DNA from: Streptomyces brevispora
Lineage (GTDB): Bacteria > Actinomycetota > Actinomycetes > Streptomycetales > Streptomycetaceae
Length of the DNA stretch: 64,000 bases
Assembly (NCBI RefSeq): GCF_007829885.1
Contig: NZ_VIWW01000001.1
Location: 5,704,001 to 5,768,000, forward strand
Direction of reading: 5' to 3'
Shown here piece after piece: positions 48,241 through 57,872 of the stretch (its first letter is position 1; each line of letters begins with the position of its first letter). The translations under genes were made by a program, and so were the position numbers. Under the pieces are notes generated by a model, which saw only the letters and a list, made by a program, of their open reading frames with translations, did not search any database and was not told the DNA's origin.

Positions 48241-49200
48241 TCAGTTGATGTCACCGACCTTGGCCGAGCTAGCCTTCGAGATGGTCCGCGAGTGGCGGTA
48301 CTTGGTGACGTGGCGGCGCAGATTCTCTGCCGCGGACCAGGTGTAGGTCTTGTTCTTGATCGTGCCGAAGAGGTAGTACTCCTGCCACCAGGAGTGGTCA
48401 GCCTTGCGGCCACCATTCCGGAACTTCATGTGGCCACCGTAGTAGAGGGCCTTGGAGACGAAGTTGGTGCAGTCCTGCTTGTACTCCCACTTGGTACCAC
48501 GGTTCTTGTAGGCCCAGTTCGCGGTTCCGTTCCCGTCGACGGCGTTGGCAAGAGTGGTGACCAGCGGTACGCCGTCGTTGACCGGGAACCCGTCGTCGTC
48601 CAGGTCCAGGGCGTCGCCGTCGTCAGCTGGCAGGTCGGCGTCTTCCGACCCCTCTGACTCCACCTGGGCCTCGGCGGCGGCGGTCGGGGACAGCGTCAGA
48701 CCGGCGGAGGCATCATCGGCTTCCGTGAGCAGCACCACGGCACCGTTCTTGACGGTGAAGGTGAACCGCTTGTCGTTGCGGGCCTCGGTTTCGTCGTCGA
48801 CGCTGTCTGTGCGTATCGTCTCCAACTCCTTCACGGTCGCGTGCACGACCACCTCGGCGGTGCTCTCGCCACGGCGCACCAGTACATCGCTCAGTTCGGC
48901 GGACGCCGAGCGGTAGCTCTGGCCACGCTTCTCCAGGGCCTCTCGTGCGCCGACGAGACCTTCCTCCTGGGCCTCGAGAAGCTCACGGAAGACTCCGCCG
49001 TGAGCGGACTCGGAAGCGGCGTCTCCGGCCGTGAGGCTTCCGCCGGTCGTAATCCGCCCGCGTGCCAGGGATGGGCTGACCCTGCCGCCGACGCCGACGT
49101 ATCTGCAGGTGGGAGGGTCGGTCACCCGGCTCCACCAATATGATGACCCGTCAGGACGGCAGCTCAGGTGCAACTTCCGAGGAGCATCCTCCGCGGTCAT
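48241..49200 (-). pseudogene. Truncated amidase-domain (Amidase_6) protein
   Basis: The C-terminal part matches the start of the Amidase_6 (peptidoglycan/cysteine amidase-like) domain: YKQDCTNFVSKALYYGG, with the putative catalytic Cys, then DHSWWQEYY and TWSAAENLRRHV. The gene stops at KVGDIN, where family members continue with a conserved DWxxDGxxDHV catalytic-His segment. Upstream are the usual alpha-helical linker and an acidic repeat (about residues 200-240). The N-terminus lacks a signal peptide and is joined at about 49060-49100 to unrelated sequence. Loss of both ends argues against function. Confidence 0.72.
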
Positions 49201-49696
49201 GTGTAGCGAGGGCCCCGGGGGCGACCGACGGCCACTCGCAGTCGGCGAAGAGCGCGACGACACAGGCGGCCTACGCTGACCTGAGCGTCCACACGGAGAC
49301 GCCGCGGTGAGCATCACGGGCGTCGCAGGGGCTGTCCGGGGCTCGCGGGGCGATGGTCCGCGGATTGGTTCCGCGGCGGCCTGTACTGGCCGGCGGTGGA
49401 CTGCCTCGCCGGCGTCTTGGGTGCCTGTCGCGTTCCTGAAGTGTGGCTGCTGCTGGTGTGTCGGTTACAGGCGCTTCGCTGTGCGGTCGCGCAGCAGTAG
49501 CCACTGACTCGCGTCGGCGCCGCCTGGGTGCGCAGCCGGTTCATGCAGCAGCACGGCGTAAGCCGTCCTCTCCGCCTTGCCCGGGGCGGCATGCGGGCCT
49601 GGCGCCTCCGGGGTCGGGAATGACCTCGTCATGCCTTTCCAGGCCTTGTCCGCGTTCGGAGTGCTGAGCATCGGCCCTCCCGGGCTCAATAGGGTC
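49201..49696. other. Scrambled region without an intact gene
   Basis: 496 bases with several short open frames, none with consistent codon bias over its length. The minus-strand frame at 49465-49674 (MLSTPNADKAWKGMTRSF start) shows some streptomycete codon usage but is not recognised. The region separates two truncated genes and probably contains further debris. Confidence 0.45.
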
Positions 49697-49941
49697 ATGC
49701 AGTGAAGTGTGCGCAGGCGTGCGAACAGCCGCGGTAGGGGTTCACCGTCCACTCGAAGGGCATCCGGGACGCGCCCGGCACCCGGTTCACGATCGAGCGG
49801 GCCCGGATCTCATGGAAGGTGATGCCCCGGAACTCGGGGGGTGTCGAAGGTGCGCGTCGTCACCGCGTCCGCGGCGAAGAGCGCGCCGTCCCCGGTTTTG
49901 GTGGTATTGGCGGGATTCTCGGTCAGATTGTCCCAGTGCAT
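49697..49941 (-). pseudogene. N-terminal remnant of an Rv2578c-type radical SAM protein, frameshifted
   Basis: Begins with a good start (MHWDNLTENPAN; GAGGAGG upstream) and reads LFAADAVTTRTFDTP. An extra base in a run of six G (49836-49841) then shifts the frame. In the other frame the family sequence continues: EFRGITFHEIRARSIVNRVPG, a MPFEWTVNPYRGCSHAC stretch. This is the start of the radical SAM cysteine motif, but it breaks off before the CxxC pair. About three quarters of the protein is missing. It is divergent from the SRPBCC gene. Confidence 0.85.
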
Positions 49942-50089
49942 GGACGCCTCCTCGGTAGCACTGACCCGAGAATAGAACACTTGTTCCCTTGATCGTTTTC
50001 TCCCCTTCGTCCCCGACCGGATTTTGAGCGGGGTGCCGGAGGTGGTTGGCTCAGCACACCCCGAACAACCGAGTGCTGGAGGAACAGCC

Positions 50090-50533
50090 ATGGCGCAGGT
50101 CGAGGCCACGACAGAGCGGATCATCGCGGCGGACCCGGAAGCGGTGTTCGACGCGCTGGCCGACTACAAGGACGTCCGCGGCAAGTTGCTGCCCGGCCAC
50201 TTCAGCGAGTACGAGGTGCGCGAGGGCGGCGACGGCGAGGGCACCCTCGTCCACTGGAAGCTCCAGGCCACCAGCAAGCGGGTGCGCGACTGCCTGCTGG
50301 AGGTCAGCGAGCCCAGCGACGGGCGGCTCGTGGAGAAGGACCGCAACTCCTCGATGGTCACCACCTGGACCGTCACTCCGGCCGGTGAGGGGAAGTCCAA
50401 GGCGGTCGTCTCGACCGTCTGGAACGGTGCCGGCGGCATCGGGGGATTCTTCGAGAGGACCTTCGCGCCCAAGGGGCTCGGGCGCATCTACGACGAACTC
50501 CTGCAGAATCTCGCCACCGAGGTCGAGAAGTAG
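50090..50533 (+). CDS. SRPBCC-family (polyketide cyclase/START-like) protein
   Basis: 147 residues with a helix-grip fold. VEATTERIIAADPEAVFDALADY is the typical first strand and helix of SRPBCC proteins, followed by LVHWKLQA, VTTWTVTPAGEGKSKAVVSTVWN and a C-terminal helix (FFERTFAPKGLGRIYDELLQNL). These proteins bind hydrophobic ligands; no catalytic residues can be assigned. ATG 50090 has GGAGGAA upstream. In other streptomycetes I recall a radical SAM gene next to it, of which only the remnant at 49697 is left here. Confidence 0.88.
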   Translation: MAQVEATTERIIAADPEAVFDALADYKDVRGKLLPGHFSEYEVREGGDGEGTLVHWKLQATSKRVRDCLLEVSEPSDGRLVEKDRNSSMVTTWTVTPAGEGKSKAVVSTVWNGAGGIGGFFERTFAPKGLGRIYDELLQNLATEVEK

Positions 50534-50720
50534 CTCCCGGTCCCGCTTTCCGGCCTCACCGGTTCGGGTGGTCTTTCCGCCCGGATGGTTGTGCGCCGTA
50601 GCGGCTCCCACCGGGGGCTAAGCCTTCCGAGTGCGCCGTCAGCGCCCCCCGTCGCGTTTGCCCTCCCTTGTATCGCAATGCGAGAAATGGGCGGCGCAGA
50701 TGCGACGAGGGGAGCGGCAC

Positions 50721-53165
50721 GTGGTGGGTGGGATCACTCTGGTGAAGGAAGAGCCCGACGGTACGGGCCACACCGGAACGGTGCAGACGTCCGAACCGCC
50801 CCCGCCGCCGGCCGCGACGGAACCGGCCGCTCCGTTCCTGCCCCCGGGCCCCGAGACGGACCCCCGCCGGATCCGGCTGATCTTCATCGGGCTGATGCTC
50901 ACGCTGCTGCTCGCGGCGCTCGACCAGATGATCGTCGCCACCGCGCTTCCCAAGATCGTCGGTGAGCTGCACGGCCTGGAGAAGATGTCCTGGGCGGTCA
51001 CCGCCTATCTGCTCGCTTCGACCATCGGGCTCCCGGTCTACGGCAAGCTCGGCGACCTCTTCGGCCGCAAGGGCGTCTTCCAGTTCGCGATCGTCGTCTT
51101 CGTCATCGGCTCCGCACTGGCCGGCTGGTCGCGCACCATGGACGAACTGATCGCCTTCCGCGCCCTCCAGGGCGTCGGCGGCGGCGGGCTGATGATCGGC
51201 GTCCAGGCGATCATCGCGGATGTCGTACCGCCCCGGGAGCGCGGCCGGTTCATGGGGCTCATCGGCGCGGCCTTCGGACTCGCCTCCGTGGCGGGTCCGC
51301 TGCTCGGCGGCTTCTTCACCGACCATGCCTCCTGGCGCTGGTGCTTCTACATCAACATCCCGTTCGGTCTGGTCACCTTCGCCGTCATCACCGTCGTGCT
51401 GAAGCTCCCGAAGCCCACCGTCCGGCCCCGGCTCGACATCCTCGGCGCCCTGCTGCTGGCTGCCGCCTCCACCTGTCTGGTGCTGCTGACCAGTTGGGGC
51501 GGTACGGAGTACGCCTGGGGCTCGCGCACCATCCTGGGACTGGCCGCCGGGGCTGCCGGAACGACTCTGCTCTTCATCGCCGTCGAGCACCGCGCACCCG
51601 AACCGATCATTCCGCTGCGGCTGTTCCGCGACTCGATCTTCAACGTCAGCGCGCTCGTCGGCGCGGTCGTGGGCGTCGCCCTGTTCGGCGCCGCCAGCTA
51701 TCTGCCGACCTTCCTCCAGATGGTCGACGGGGCCACCGCCACCGAGTCCGGGCTGCTGATGCTCCCGATGATGGGCGGCATCGTCGCCGCCTCCGTCATC
51801 TCCGGCCAGCTGATCTCACGTACCGGCAAATACCGTGTCTACCCGATCGCCGGCAGCGCTCTCGCGGCGCTGGGCATGTGGCTGCTGTCCCGGCTCGAGA
51901 CCGACACCCCCCGGCTGGAGTACAGCATCTCGCAGGCGGTGCTCGGTCTCGGGATCGGGCTCATCATGCCGGTGCTGGTGCTCGCCGTGCAGAACTCCGT
52001 ACGGCCCGCCGACCTCGGCACCGCCACCAGTGCCAACAACTACTTCCGGCAGATCGGCGGCAGCGTCGGCGCGGCCGTGTTCGGCACGCTCTTCGCCGGG
52101 CGGCTGGCCGACGCGCTCGCGGTGCGACTGCCGTCCGGAGCCGGTCTGCCCGACCCCGAGTCGATCACCCCGCAACTGGTCCACGCCATGGAACCCGCGC
52201 TGCGCGACAGCTACATCCAGGCATACGCCGACGCGATGCCCCGGATCTTCCTCTACCTCGTGCCGGTCCTCGTGCTCGGCCTGTTCCTCGCCTTCTTCCT
52301 CAAGGAGAAACCGCTGGTGTCCCACCACAGCCCCGAAACCGCAGCCGAGCCCACGACGATTCCCTCCGCCCGCATCGATCCGGGCACCCAGCCCGCCGGA
52401 CACCTCTCGGGAGTGCCCGTCTGCGGCAGCGTCCAGCACCCCGACGGCACGAAGGTCCCGCGTGCCGCCCTCACCCTCATCGACGTCCAGGGAAAGCAGG
52501 TCGGCAGGGGCGCCAGCGGTGACGAGGGGCGGTACGCGCTCAGCGTCCCCGGCGCCGGTTCGTACGTCCTCATCGCCGCCGCCGGGGGGCATCAGCCTCA
52601 GGCCGTCAGCATCACCGTGGGCGAGCGGCCCGTCGAACTCGACGTGGTGCTCGGCGGTGCCGGCCGGCTGGCGGGGACCGTCGTGACGGCGGACGGCGTT
52701 CCGGTGCGGGACGCGGCCGTCACCCTGACCGACGTACGCGGCGAGGTGGTCTCCTCCACCCGCAGCGGCCGCGAGGGCGGCTATGTGATCTCGGAACTGG
52801 TCGCGGGGGAGTACACGCTCGCCGCCAGCGCCCCCGCGTTCCGGCCCGCCGCGCTGCCGGTCAGTGTGCAGGCGGCCCGTGAGACCCGGCAGGACATCGA
52901 ACTGGCCGGCGGCGCCGTGCTGCGCGGCGTCGTACGCGCCAGCGGCGGGCGGCTCGTCGAAGACGCCCGGGTCACGCTCCTGGACGCGGCCGGCAATGTG
53001 GTCGACACCCTGACCACCGGGCCCGACGGGGCCTTCCGGTTCGTCGATCTGTCCACCGGCGAGTACACCGTGATCGCCGCCGGCTACCCGCCGGTGGCCA
53101 CGGTCCTCCAGGTCGCGGGCGGCGGGCGAACCGAACGGGACCTCCAGCTGGGCCACGAGGACTGA
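50721..53165 (+). CDS. MFS multidrug exporter (DHA2/EmrB type) fused to CnaB-like carboxypeptidase-regulatory domains
   Basis: 814 residues. About 60-540 form a 14-span drug:H+ antiporter: the LAALDQMIVATALPKIVGEL segment (DHA motif D1), GKLGDLFGRKG (motif A), FRALQGVGGGGL, RGRFMGLIG and AGPLLGGFFTDHASWRWCFYINIPFG (motif C region). About 570-814 contain three consecutive beta-sandwich repeats of the CarboxypepD_reg/CnaB type, each starting like VCGSVQHPDGTKVPRAALTLID, LAGTVVTADGVPVRDAAVTLTD and LRGVVRASGGRLVEDARVTLLD. GTG 50721 follows GAGGGGAG and removes a doubtful extension. The fusion suggests an extracytoplasmic or cell-wall-facing sensor or anchor. Substrate unknown. Confidence 0.9.
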   Translation: MVGGITLVKEEPDGTGHTGTVQTSEPPPPPAATEPAAPFLPPGPETDPRRIRLIFIGLMLTLLLAALDQMIVATALPKIVGELHGLEKMSWAVTAYLLASTIGLPVYGKLGDLFGRKGVFQFAIVVFVIGSALAGWSRTMDELIAFRALQGVGGGGLMIGVQAIIADVVPPRERGRFMGLIGAAFGLASVAGPLLGGFFTDHASWRWCFYINIPFGLVTFAVITVVLKLPKPTVRPRLDILGALLLAAASTCLVLLTSWGGTEYAWGSRTILGLAAGAAGTTLLFIAVEHRAPEPIIPLRLFRDSIFNVSALVGAVVGVALFGAASYLPTFLQMVDGATATESGLLMLPMMGGIVAASVISGQLISRTGKYRVYPIAGSALAALGMWLLSRLETDTPRLEYSISQAVLGLGIGLIMPVLVLAVQNSVRPADLGTATSANNYFRQIGGSVGAAVFGTLFAGRLADALAVRLPSGAGLPDPESITPQLVHAMEPALRDSYIQAYADAMPRIFLYLVPVLVLGLFLAFFLKEKPLVSHHSPETAAEPTTIPSARIDPGTQPAGHLSGVPVCGSVQHPDGTKVPRAALTLIDVQGKQVGRGASGDEGRYALSVPGAGSYVLIAAAGGHQPQAVSITVGERPVELDVVLGGAGRLAGTVVTADGVPVRDAAVTLTDVRGEVVSSTRSGREGGYVISELVAGEYTLAASAPAFRPAALPVSVQAARETRQDIELAGGAVLRGVVRASGGRLVEDARVTLLDAAGNVVDTLTTGPDGAFRFVDLSTGEYTVIAAGYPPVATVLQVAGGGRTERDLQLGHED

Positions 53166-53167
53166 GC

Positions 53168-53204
53168 GTGCGCCGGCCCGTCGCACACCGACGGGCCGGC
53201 GCAC
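53168..53204 (+). terminator. Strong hairpin terminator after the MFS gene
   Basis: A perfect 16-bp stem (GTGCGCCGGCCCGTCG and complement) with a CACAC loop, immediately after the stop codon. Confidence 0.9.
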
Positions 53205-53360
53205 GGGAACCGGCCGCGGTGAACGAAGTGCGCCCCCGAGTGCGCGGGGCGCACCACCTTCAGGGGCGATTCCGCCGATGACCGGCGGGTGCCGGTCACG
53301 GACCCGTACGGTGGAGTCACGTACCGCAGAACCTTGCGGTGGGGAAGGAGCCTTCCGCCC

Positions 53361-55808
53361 ATGGACCTCGGTGTGCCGCAGCAGAAAACTCCACGACCGC
53401 GAGACGCCGCGGCGGGCCGCGTGCAGCTCGCCGTGGTCGTCGTCGACGCGGACGGACTCGTGTCGCACTGGTCGACCGGTGCCAGAAAGCTCTTCGGCGT
53501 CGCCAGGGAGGACGCGATCGGCTGCTCGGCCGGTGAACTGCTCCCGGTCGCCGGGGCGTTACGGGACCACGGCGAGCCGTCGCGGGACGGGATGTACGCC
53601 GAGTTCGGCCCCGAGCTCGACAGCTCCCTCAGCGGCGTCGTCGCCTACCCGACAGCGGGCCGGGCCCGGGTGGACCAGCGGGACCGCGGCCGGATCGAGG
53701 TCCTGTGGTGGGCCTATCCGCTCGTCGGCCCCGGGCCCGAGCGGCTGCTCGTGCTCGCCGCGGACTCCGCGCAACTGCGCGGCGGCGAGGGGGCGGAGGG
53801 CCGGAACGCCGAGACGATCGCACCCGGATTCGCCCTGCACACCGACTTCCCCGGCTATCTGAAGCTGTCCGGGCGGCTGTCCGAGATCCTGCCCAGCATG
53901 AGCGTCCAGGAGGCCACCAGGATCGTCTCCCAGGTACTCGAACTCGGCTATCCCGTTCTGGAGTTCAGTCACCACGACCGGATCCCGGTGACGCCCGACT
54001 GGGGAGTGCCGCAGCGTTCCGGACACCGGACCTCCGAGGACGCGCGGCGTATCGCCGACGGACAGCTCGCGCCCCGCGCGGTGCCCCGCCCGGAGCTGGA
54101 CCTCGAATACGCGGCGGTCCGCGAACGGCTGGAATTCCTCAACGAGGTCAGCGGCCGCATCGGTACCTCCCTCGACCTGGAACGCACCATCCGCGAGGTC
54201 ACCAGTGCCGCGGTGCCCCGCTTCACGGACTTCGCCGGTACGCATCTGCGCGCCGCGGTCCTCGCGGGCGAGGGCTTCCCGGACGGCCCGCCGGACGTCA
54301 CGACGGTCTGGCACCGGGTCTGGGTCGAGCACAACGATGAACCCGGCCGCTGGGACGACACCGTGCCGGTCGGCGAGCCCATAGCCTTCCCGGAACACAC
54401 CCCGTTCTTCCAGTGCATGGTCACCGGCGAACCGGTCATCATCCCTTATGTCAGCGAGGAGTTGAGCAACCAGATCTCGGGCGAGTTCGAGAAACGCGAC
54501 CTGCGTCCGCTGATCACCCACCGCTCCCTGCTCATCGTGCCGCTCAAGGCCCGTGACGTGGTGCTCGGCTTCATGGTCCTGATGCGGCGCCCCGGCCGGG
54601 AGCCCTTCGACGACATGGACCGCACCACCGGCGCCGAACTCGCCGCCAGGGCCGGGCTCGTCCTCGACAACGCCCGCATGTACACCTACCAGGAGAACGT
54701 CGCCGAGACCCTTCAGGACAGCATGCTGCCCCAGGTCGAGCCGCGCATGGCGGGCTGCGACATCGCCACCCGCTATCTGCCCGGCGCCCTGCTCGGCAGA
54801 GTCGGCGGCGACTGGTTCGACTCGGTGAAGCTCCCCGGCTCCCGGACCGCGCTCGTCGTCGGCGACGTGATGGGACACGGTCTCAACTCAGCTGCGATGA
54901 TGGGCCAGTTGCGTACAGCGGTACTGACGATGGCCACGATGGAGATGCCGCCCGCCCAGCTGCTGCGCAACCTGGACGACCTGGCCCAGCGCCTCGGCGA
55001 GCAGTATCTGGCCACCTGCCTCTACGCGGTGTACGACCCGATCCGATCCGAGCTCCAGATCGCCAACGCCGGGCACATCCCGCCGGTACTGGTCCGTGCC
55101 GAGGACGGCCGGGCCGAGCTGCTCGACCTGCCGACCGGCGCCCCGATCGGAGTCGGCGGCGTCGCCTTCGCGACCGCGACCGTACGGGTCCTGCCGGGCG
55201 ACCGCCTGGTGCTCTGCACCGACGGCCTGGTCGAGGTGCGGGGCCAGGACATCGGGGCCGGTCTCGCCGCACTCTGCGCCTCCGCCGCGCACCCCGCCGC
55301 GTCCATGGACGACGCCTGCGACACGATCATCCGCGCCCTGAATCCCAGCGGCGGCCGCAAGGACGACGTCGCGCTGCTGATGGCCCGGCTCAACGGCATC
55401 CCCGACGACGACGTCGGCGAGTGGCAACTCGCCCTGGACCCGCGCGAGGTGGCCCGCTCCCGTCGGCTGGTCCGGGGCAAGCTGCTCGACTGGGAGCTGC
55501 CGGACGCCGTGGAGGCGGCCGAGCTGATGGTCAGCGAGCTCGTCACCAACGCCGTGAAGCACGGACGCACCCATCACATCGGGCTCCGGCTGGTCCGTAC
55601 CGGCGCCCTGCTCTGCGAGGTCAGTGACGACGAGCCCGCTCCCGCCTCGCTCCTCGACGCCACCGCGGACGACGAGTTCGGCCGCGGACTCGTCCTGGTG
55701 AGCAGCCTCGCCCGGGAGTGGGGCAGCAGCACCACGGCCCGCGGCAAGACCGTCTGGTTCGAACTGGCGCTCTCCCGACTGCCCGGCCCCCGGCGCAACG
55801 ACTGGTAA
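53361..55808 (+). CDS. PAS-GAF-PP2C (SpoIIE/RsbU-like) phosphatase with HATPase domain, TTA-containing
   Basis: 815 residues: PAS-like domain (about 22-150; VVVVDADGLVSHWSTGARKLFG), a linker, GAF domain (about 255-445), PP2C-type SpoIIE phosphatase (about 455-690; GRVGGDWFD, VVGDVMGHGLNSA, ANAGHIPPVLV, LCTDGLVE, KDDVALLMARL) and a C-terminal anti-sigma-type ATPase (about 695-810; ELMVSELVTNAVKHG, GRGLVLVSSLAREWG). It probably dephosphorylates an anti-anti-sigma factor in response to ligands, and may itself act as kinase. Codon 67 is TTA, the rare bldA-dependent leucine codon. ATG 53361 follows AAGGAG. Confidence 0.93.
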   Translation: MDLGVPQQKTPRPRDAAAGRVQLAVVVVDADGLVSHWSTGARKLFGVAREDAIGCSAGELLPVAGALRDHGEPSRDGMYAEFGPELDSSLSGVVAYPTAGRARVDQRDRGRIEVLWWAYPLVGPGPERLLVLAADSAQLRGGEGAEGRNAETIAPGFALHTDFPGYLKLSGRLSEILPSMSVQEATRIVSQVLELGYPVLEFSHHDRIPVTPDWGVPQRSGHRTSEDARRIADGQLAPRAVPRPELDLEYAAVRERLEFLNEVSGRIGTSLDLERTIREVTSAAVPRFTDFAGTHLRAAVLAGEGFPDGPPDVTTVWHRVWVEHNDEPGRWDDTVPVGEPIAFPEHTPFFQCMVTGEPVIIPYVSEELSNQISGEFEKRDLRPLITHRSLLIVPLKARDVVLGFMVLMRRPGREPFDDMDRTTGAELAARAGLVLDNARMYTYQENVAETLQDSMLPQVEPRMAGCDIATRYLPGALLGRVGGDWFDSVKLPGSRTALVVGDVMGHGLNSAAMMGQLRTAVLTMATMEMPPAQLLRNLDDLAQRLGEQYLATCLYAVYDPIRSELQIANAGHIPPVLVRAEDGRAELLDLPTGAPIGVGGVAFATATVRVLPGDRLVLCTDGLVEVRGQDIGAGLAALCASAAHPAASMDDACDTIIRALNPSGGRKDDVALLMARLNGIPDDDVGEWQLALDPREVARSRRLVRGKLLDWELPDAVEAAELMVSELVTNAVKHGRTHHIGLRLVRTGALLCEVSDDEPAPASLLDATADDEFGRGLVLVSSLAREWGSSTTARGKTVWFELALSRLPGPRRNDW

Positions 55809-55919
55809 AAGAGGCCGCTCCCGGCCAACGGTCCTGTGCGCGCCCTTGCCCCGATCAGCGGGGGACGGTAGTCCCTTGCTGTGCAAGGTGCCTCAGTGTG
55901 ACGGGACTTGGGAGTGCGC

Positions 55920-56639
55920 ATGGATGTTTCACAGGGATACCGCGAGGCATGGGAAGGTTTCTGGGCAGCGACATCGGACGCGCCGGGCGAGGCGATCTGG
56001 GACGCCGACCCTTCGCTGAGCGCTGTACCGCACAGCGAACTGCTCCTGCCGTACGCCGATGCCTCACTGCCGGTCGTCGACCTCGGCTGCGGCAACGGCA
56101 CCCAGACCCGTTACCTCGCCACCCGGTTCGCCCGCGCCATCGGCGTTGACCTCTCGCACGCCGCGATCGGCCACGCCCGCCGGGCGGACACCGAGGGCGT
56201 CGCCGAGTTCGCCCAGCTCGACCTGGCCGACGGCGACGCGGTACGCGCCCTGCATGAGCGGATCGGGGACGCCAATGTCTATATGCGAGCGGTGATCCAC
56301 CAGAGCGAGGCCGAGGCCAGGCCGGCTGTGGCCGCAGCCGTGGCGACGCTGCTGGGGGCGCGCGGCCGGGCCTTCGTCGCCGAGCTGACCCCGGCCTCCA
56401 GGACCGTGCTCCAGCAGGCGTCGCAGGGGCCGGACGGGCCGCCCAAGAAGCTGCGCCGGGTCTACGACCACGGGCTCAAACCGGCGGGTGCCACCGAGGA
56501 GGAGGTGCCCGAGCTCCTGAGGGCGGCCGGCCTGACCACTCTGGACAGCGGGGACACCGCACTGCCGCAGACCGAGCAGCTGCCCGACGGGACCCGGATC
56601 GACCTGCCCGCGAGGTGGTTCGTGCTGGCCGCCGCCTGA
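55920..56639 (+). CDS. Class I SAM-dependent methyltransferase
   Basis: 239 residues. The SAM-binding motif I is VVDLGCGNGTQTRYLA, followed by AIGVDLSHAAIGHAR (acidic end of strand 2) and LDLADGDAV. The remaining fold, including VFAELTPASR-like strand 5 (AFVAELTPASRTVL), fits small-molecule methyltransferases. ATG 55920 follows TTGGGAG. It stands alone after the phosphatase gene; its acceptor is not evident. Confidence 0.87.
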   Translation: MDVSQGYREAWEGFWAATSDAPGEAIWDADPSLSAVPHSELLLPYADASLPVVDLGCGNGTQTRYLATRFARAIGVDLSHAAIGHARRADTEGVAEFAQLDLADGDAVRALHERIGDANVYMRAVIHQSEAEARPAVAAAVATLLGARGRAFVAELTPASRTVLQQASQGPDGPPKKLRRVYDHGLKPAGATEEEVPELLRAAGLTTLDSGDTALPQTEQLPDGTRIDLPARWFVLAAA

Positions 56640-56828
56640 TCCGCCGCGCGCGGGCCGGCCCCGGCCCCGGACACGGAAACCGGATGCTGCCGGTTGATCC
56701 GGGGCCTGCCCGCTTCGCCCCGTCGACCGTTCGGCCGGCGGGGCGAAGCGCTGTGAAGCGGCGGGTGCGCTGCGGGCGGGGCGCTCGTGAAGGCGCTCAG
56801 CGGTTGGGCCGCCGCGCCCCGGGAAATC

Positions 56829-57719
56829 TCAGCGTTCGGCCTCGTCCCGCACCAGCGCCATGAACGCCCGCGCTCCCGGGCTCATGGCCCGCGCGTCCGG
56901 CAGCACCACGACGCTCTCGTAGTACGGCTGGTCCGGCCCGTCGAGCCGGACCGCCACCAGGTCCCGTGCCTCGGGCTTGCGCGAGAAGTGGTGCGGCACC
57001 ACCGCGATGCCGAGTCCCTCGTGCACCAGCTCCAGCAGGCTGTGCACGTCGTTCACCTCAAGCGCCACCGTGCGGCGCACCCGCGCTGTCGCGAACGCCT
57101 CGTCGGCCGCTCGGCGCGGACCCCAGTCCGGATGGAAGTCGATGAACGGCTCGCCCGGCAGCTCGTCCCACCCGACCAGGTCCGTCGTGGCCAGCCGGTG
57201 GCTGGCGGCGCACAGCAGAACCATCGGCTCACGGGCCAGCGGGACCAGCTCACCGCGCCACTCCCCGGGGCTGACCGTGGCGGCGAAGGCGATGTCGAGC
57301 CGCCCGCCGGCCACCCCGTCCACCAGGCTCGTCGTCCCCTCCTGACGGAGCCGGATCTCCATGTGCGGATGCTCACGGTGGAAGGCGGCGAGCAGCCGTG
57401 GCAGGCTCACCCCGGCCACGCACTGCTCGACCCCCACCGACAGGGTGCCGCGCAGCAGCCCCCGTACGGCGTCCACGGCATCCTTCGCCGCCCGCGCGCC
57501 CGCCAGGGTGCGCTCGGCCTCCACCAGCAGCGCGCGTCCGGCCTCGGTCAGCCGCACGCTGCGGGTGGTCCGGCTGAACAGCGGGGTCCGCAGCTCCTGC
57601 TCCAGCGCCCGGACGGAGGCGGAGAGACCGGACTGCGACACGGCGAGCCGCTCGGCGGCCCGGGTGAAGTGGTGTTCCTCGGCGACCGCGACGAAATGTT
57701 CCAGCTGGCGCAACTCCAT
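56829..57719 (-). CDS. LysR-family transcriptional regulator
   Basis: 296 residues. The N-terminal winged helix reads MELRQLEHFVAVAEEHHFTRAAERLAVSQSGLSASVRALEQELRTPLFSRTTR, the classic LysR start. The effector domain (about 90-290) has the usual two Rossmann-like halves (LSVGVEQCVAGVSLPRLL, LDIAFAATVSPGEW). It is divergent from an aldo/keto reductase gene across 153 bp and, as is typical for LysR proteins, probably activates it in response to a substrate-like ligand. Confidence 0.94.
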   Translation of the reverse strand: MELRQLEHFVAVAEEHHFTRAAERLAVSQSGLSASVRALEQELRTPLFSRTTRSVRLTEAGRALLVEAERTLAGARAAKDAVDAVRGLLRGTLSVGVEQCVAGVSLPRLLAAFHREHPHMEIRLRQEGTTSLVDGVAGGRLDIAFAATVSPGEWRGELVPLAREPMVLLCAASHRLATTDLVGWDELPGEPFIDFHPDWGPRRAADEAFATARVRRTVALEVNDVHSLLELVHEGLGIAVVPHHFSRKPEARDLVAVRLDGPDQPYYESVVVLPDARAMSPGARAFMALVRDEAER

Positions 57720-57872
57720 GATTGAGAAATATAAGCGCTGAATCCAAGCGGAATCTCCTGTTGGACTGCTGGATCGATGTGGGCGAGCCTGGACGCTGCA
57801 CACCGCCGGGCCGAATCCGCACAACACCTCGTCCCCCGGCGGACCGGAACGATCTCTCCCGTGGAGCCCCGC

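Noticed and set aside
57720..57872. Specific LysR box in the divergent gap
   Set aside because: The AT-rich sequence ATTGAGAAATATAAGCGCTGAAT is suggestive, but I could not find a clean T-N11-A palindrome to report as a site.
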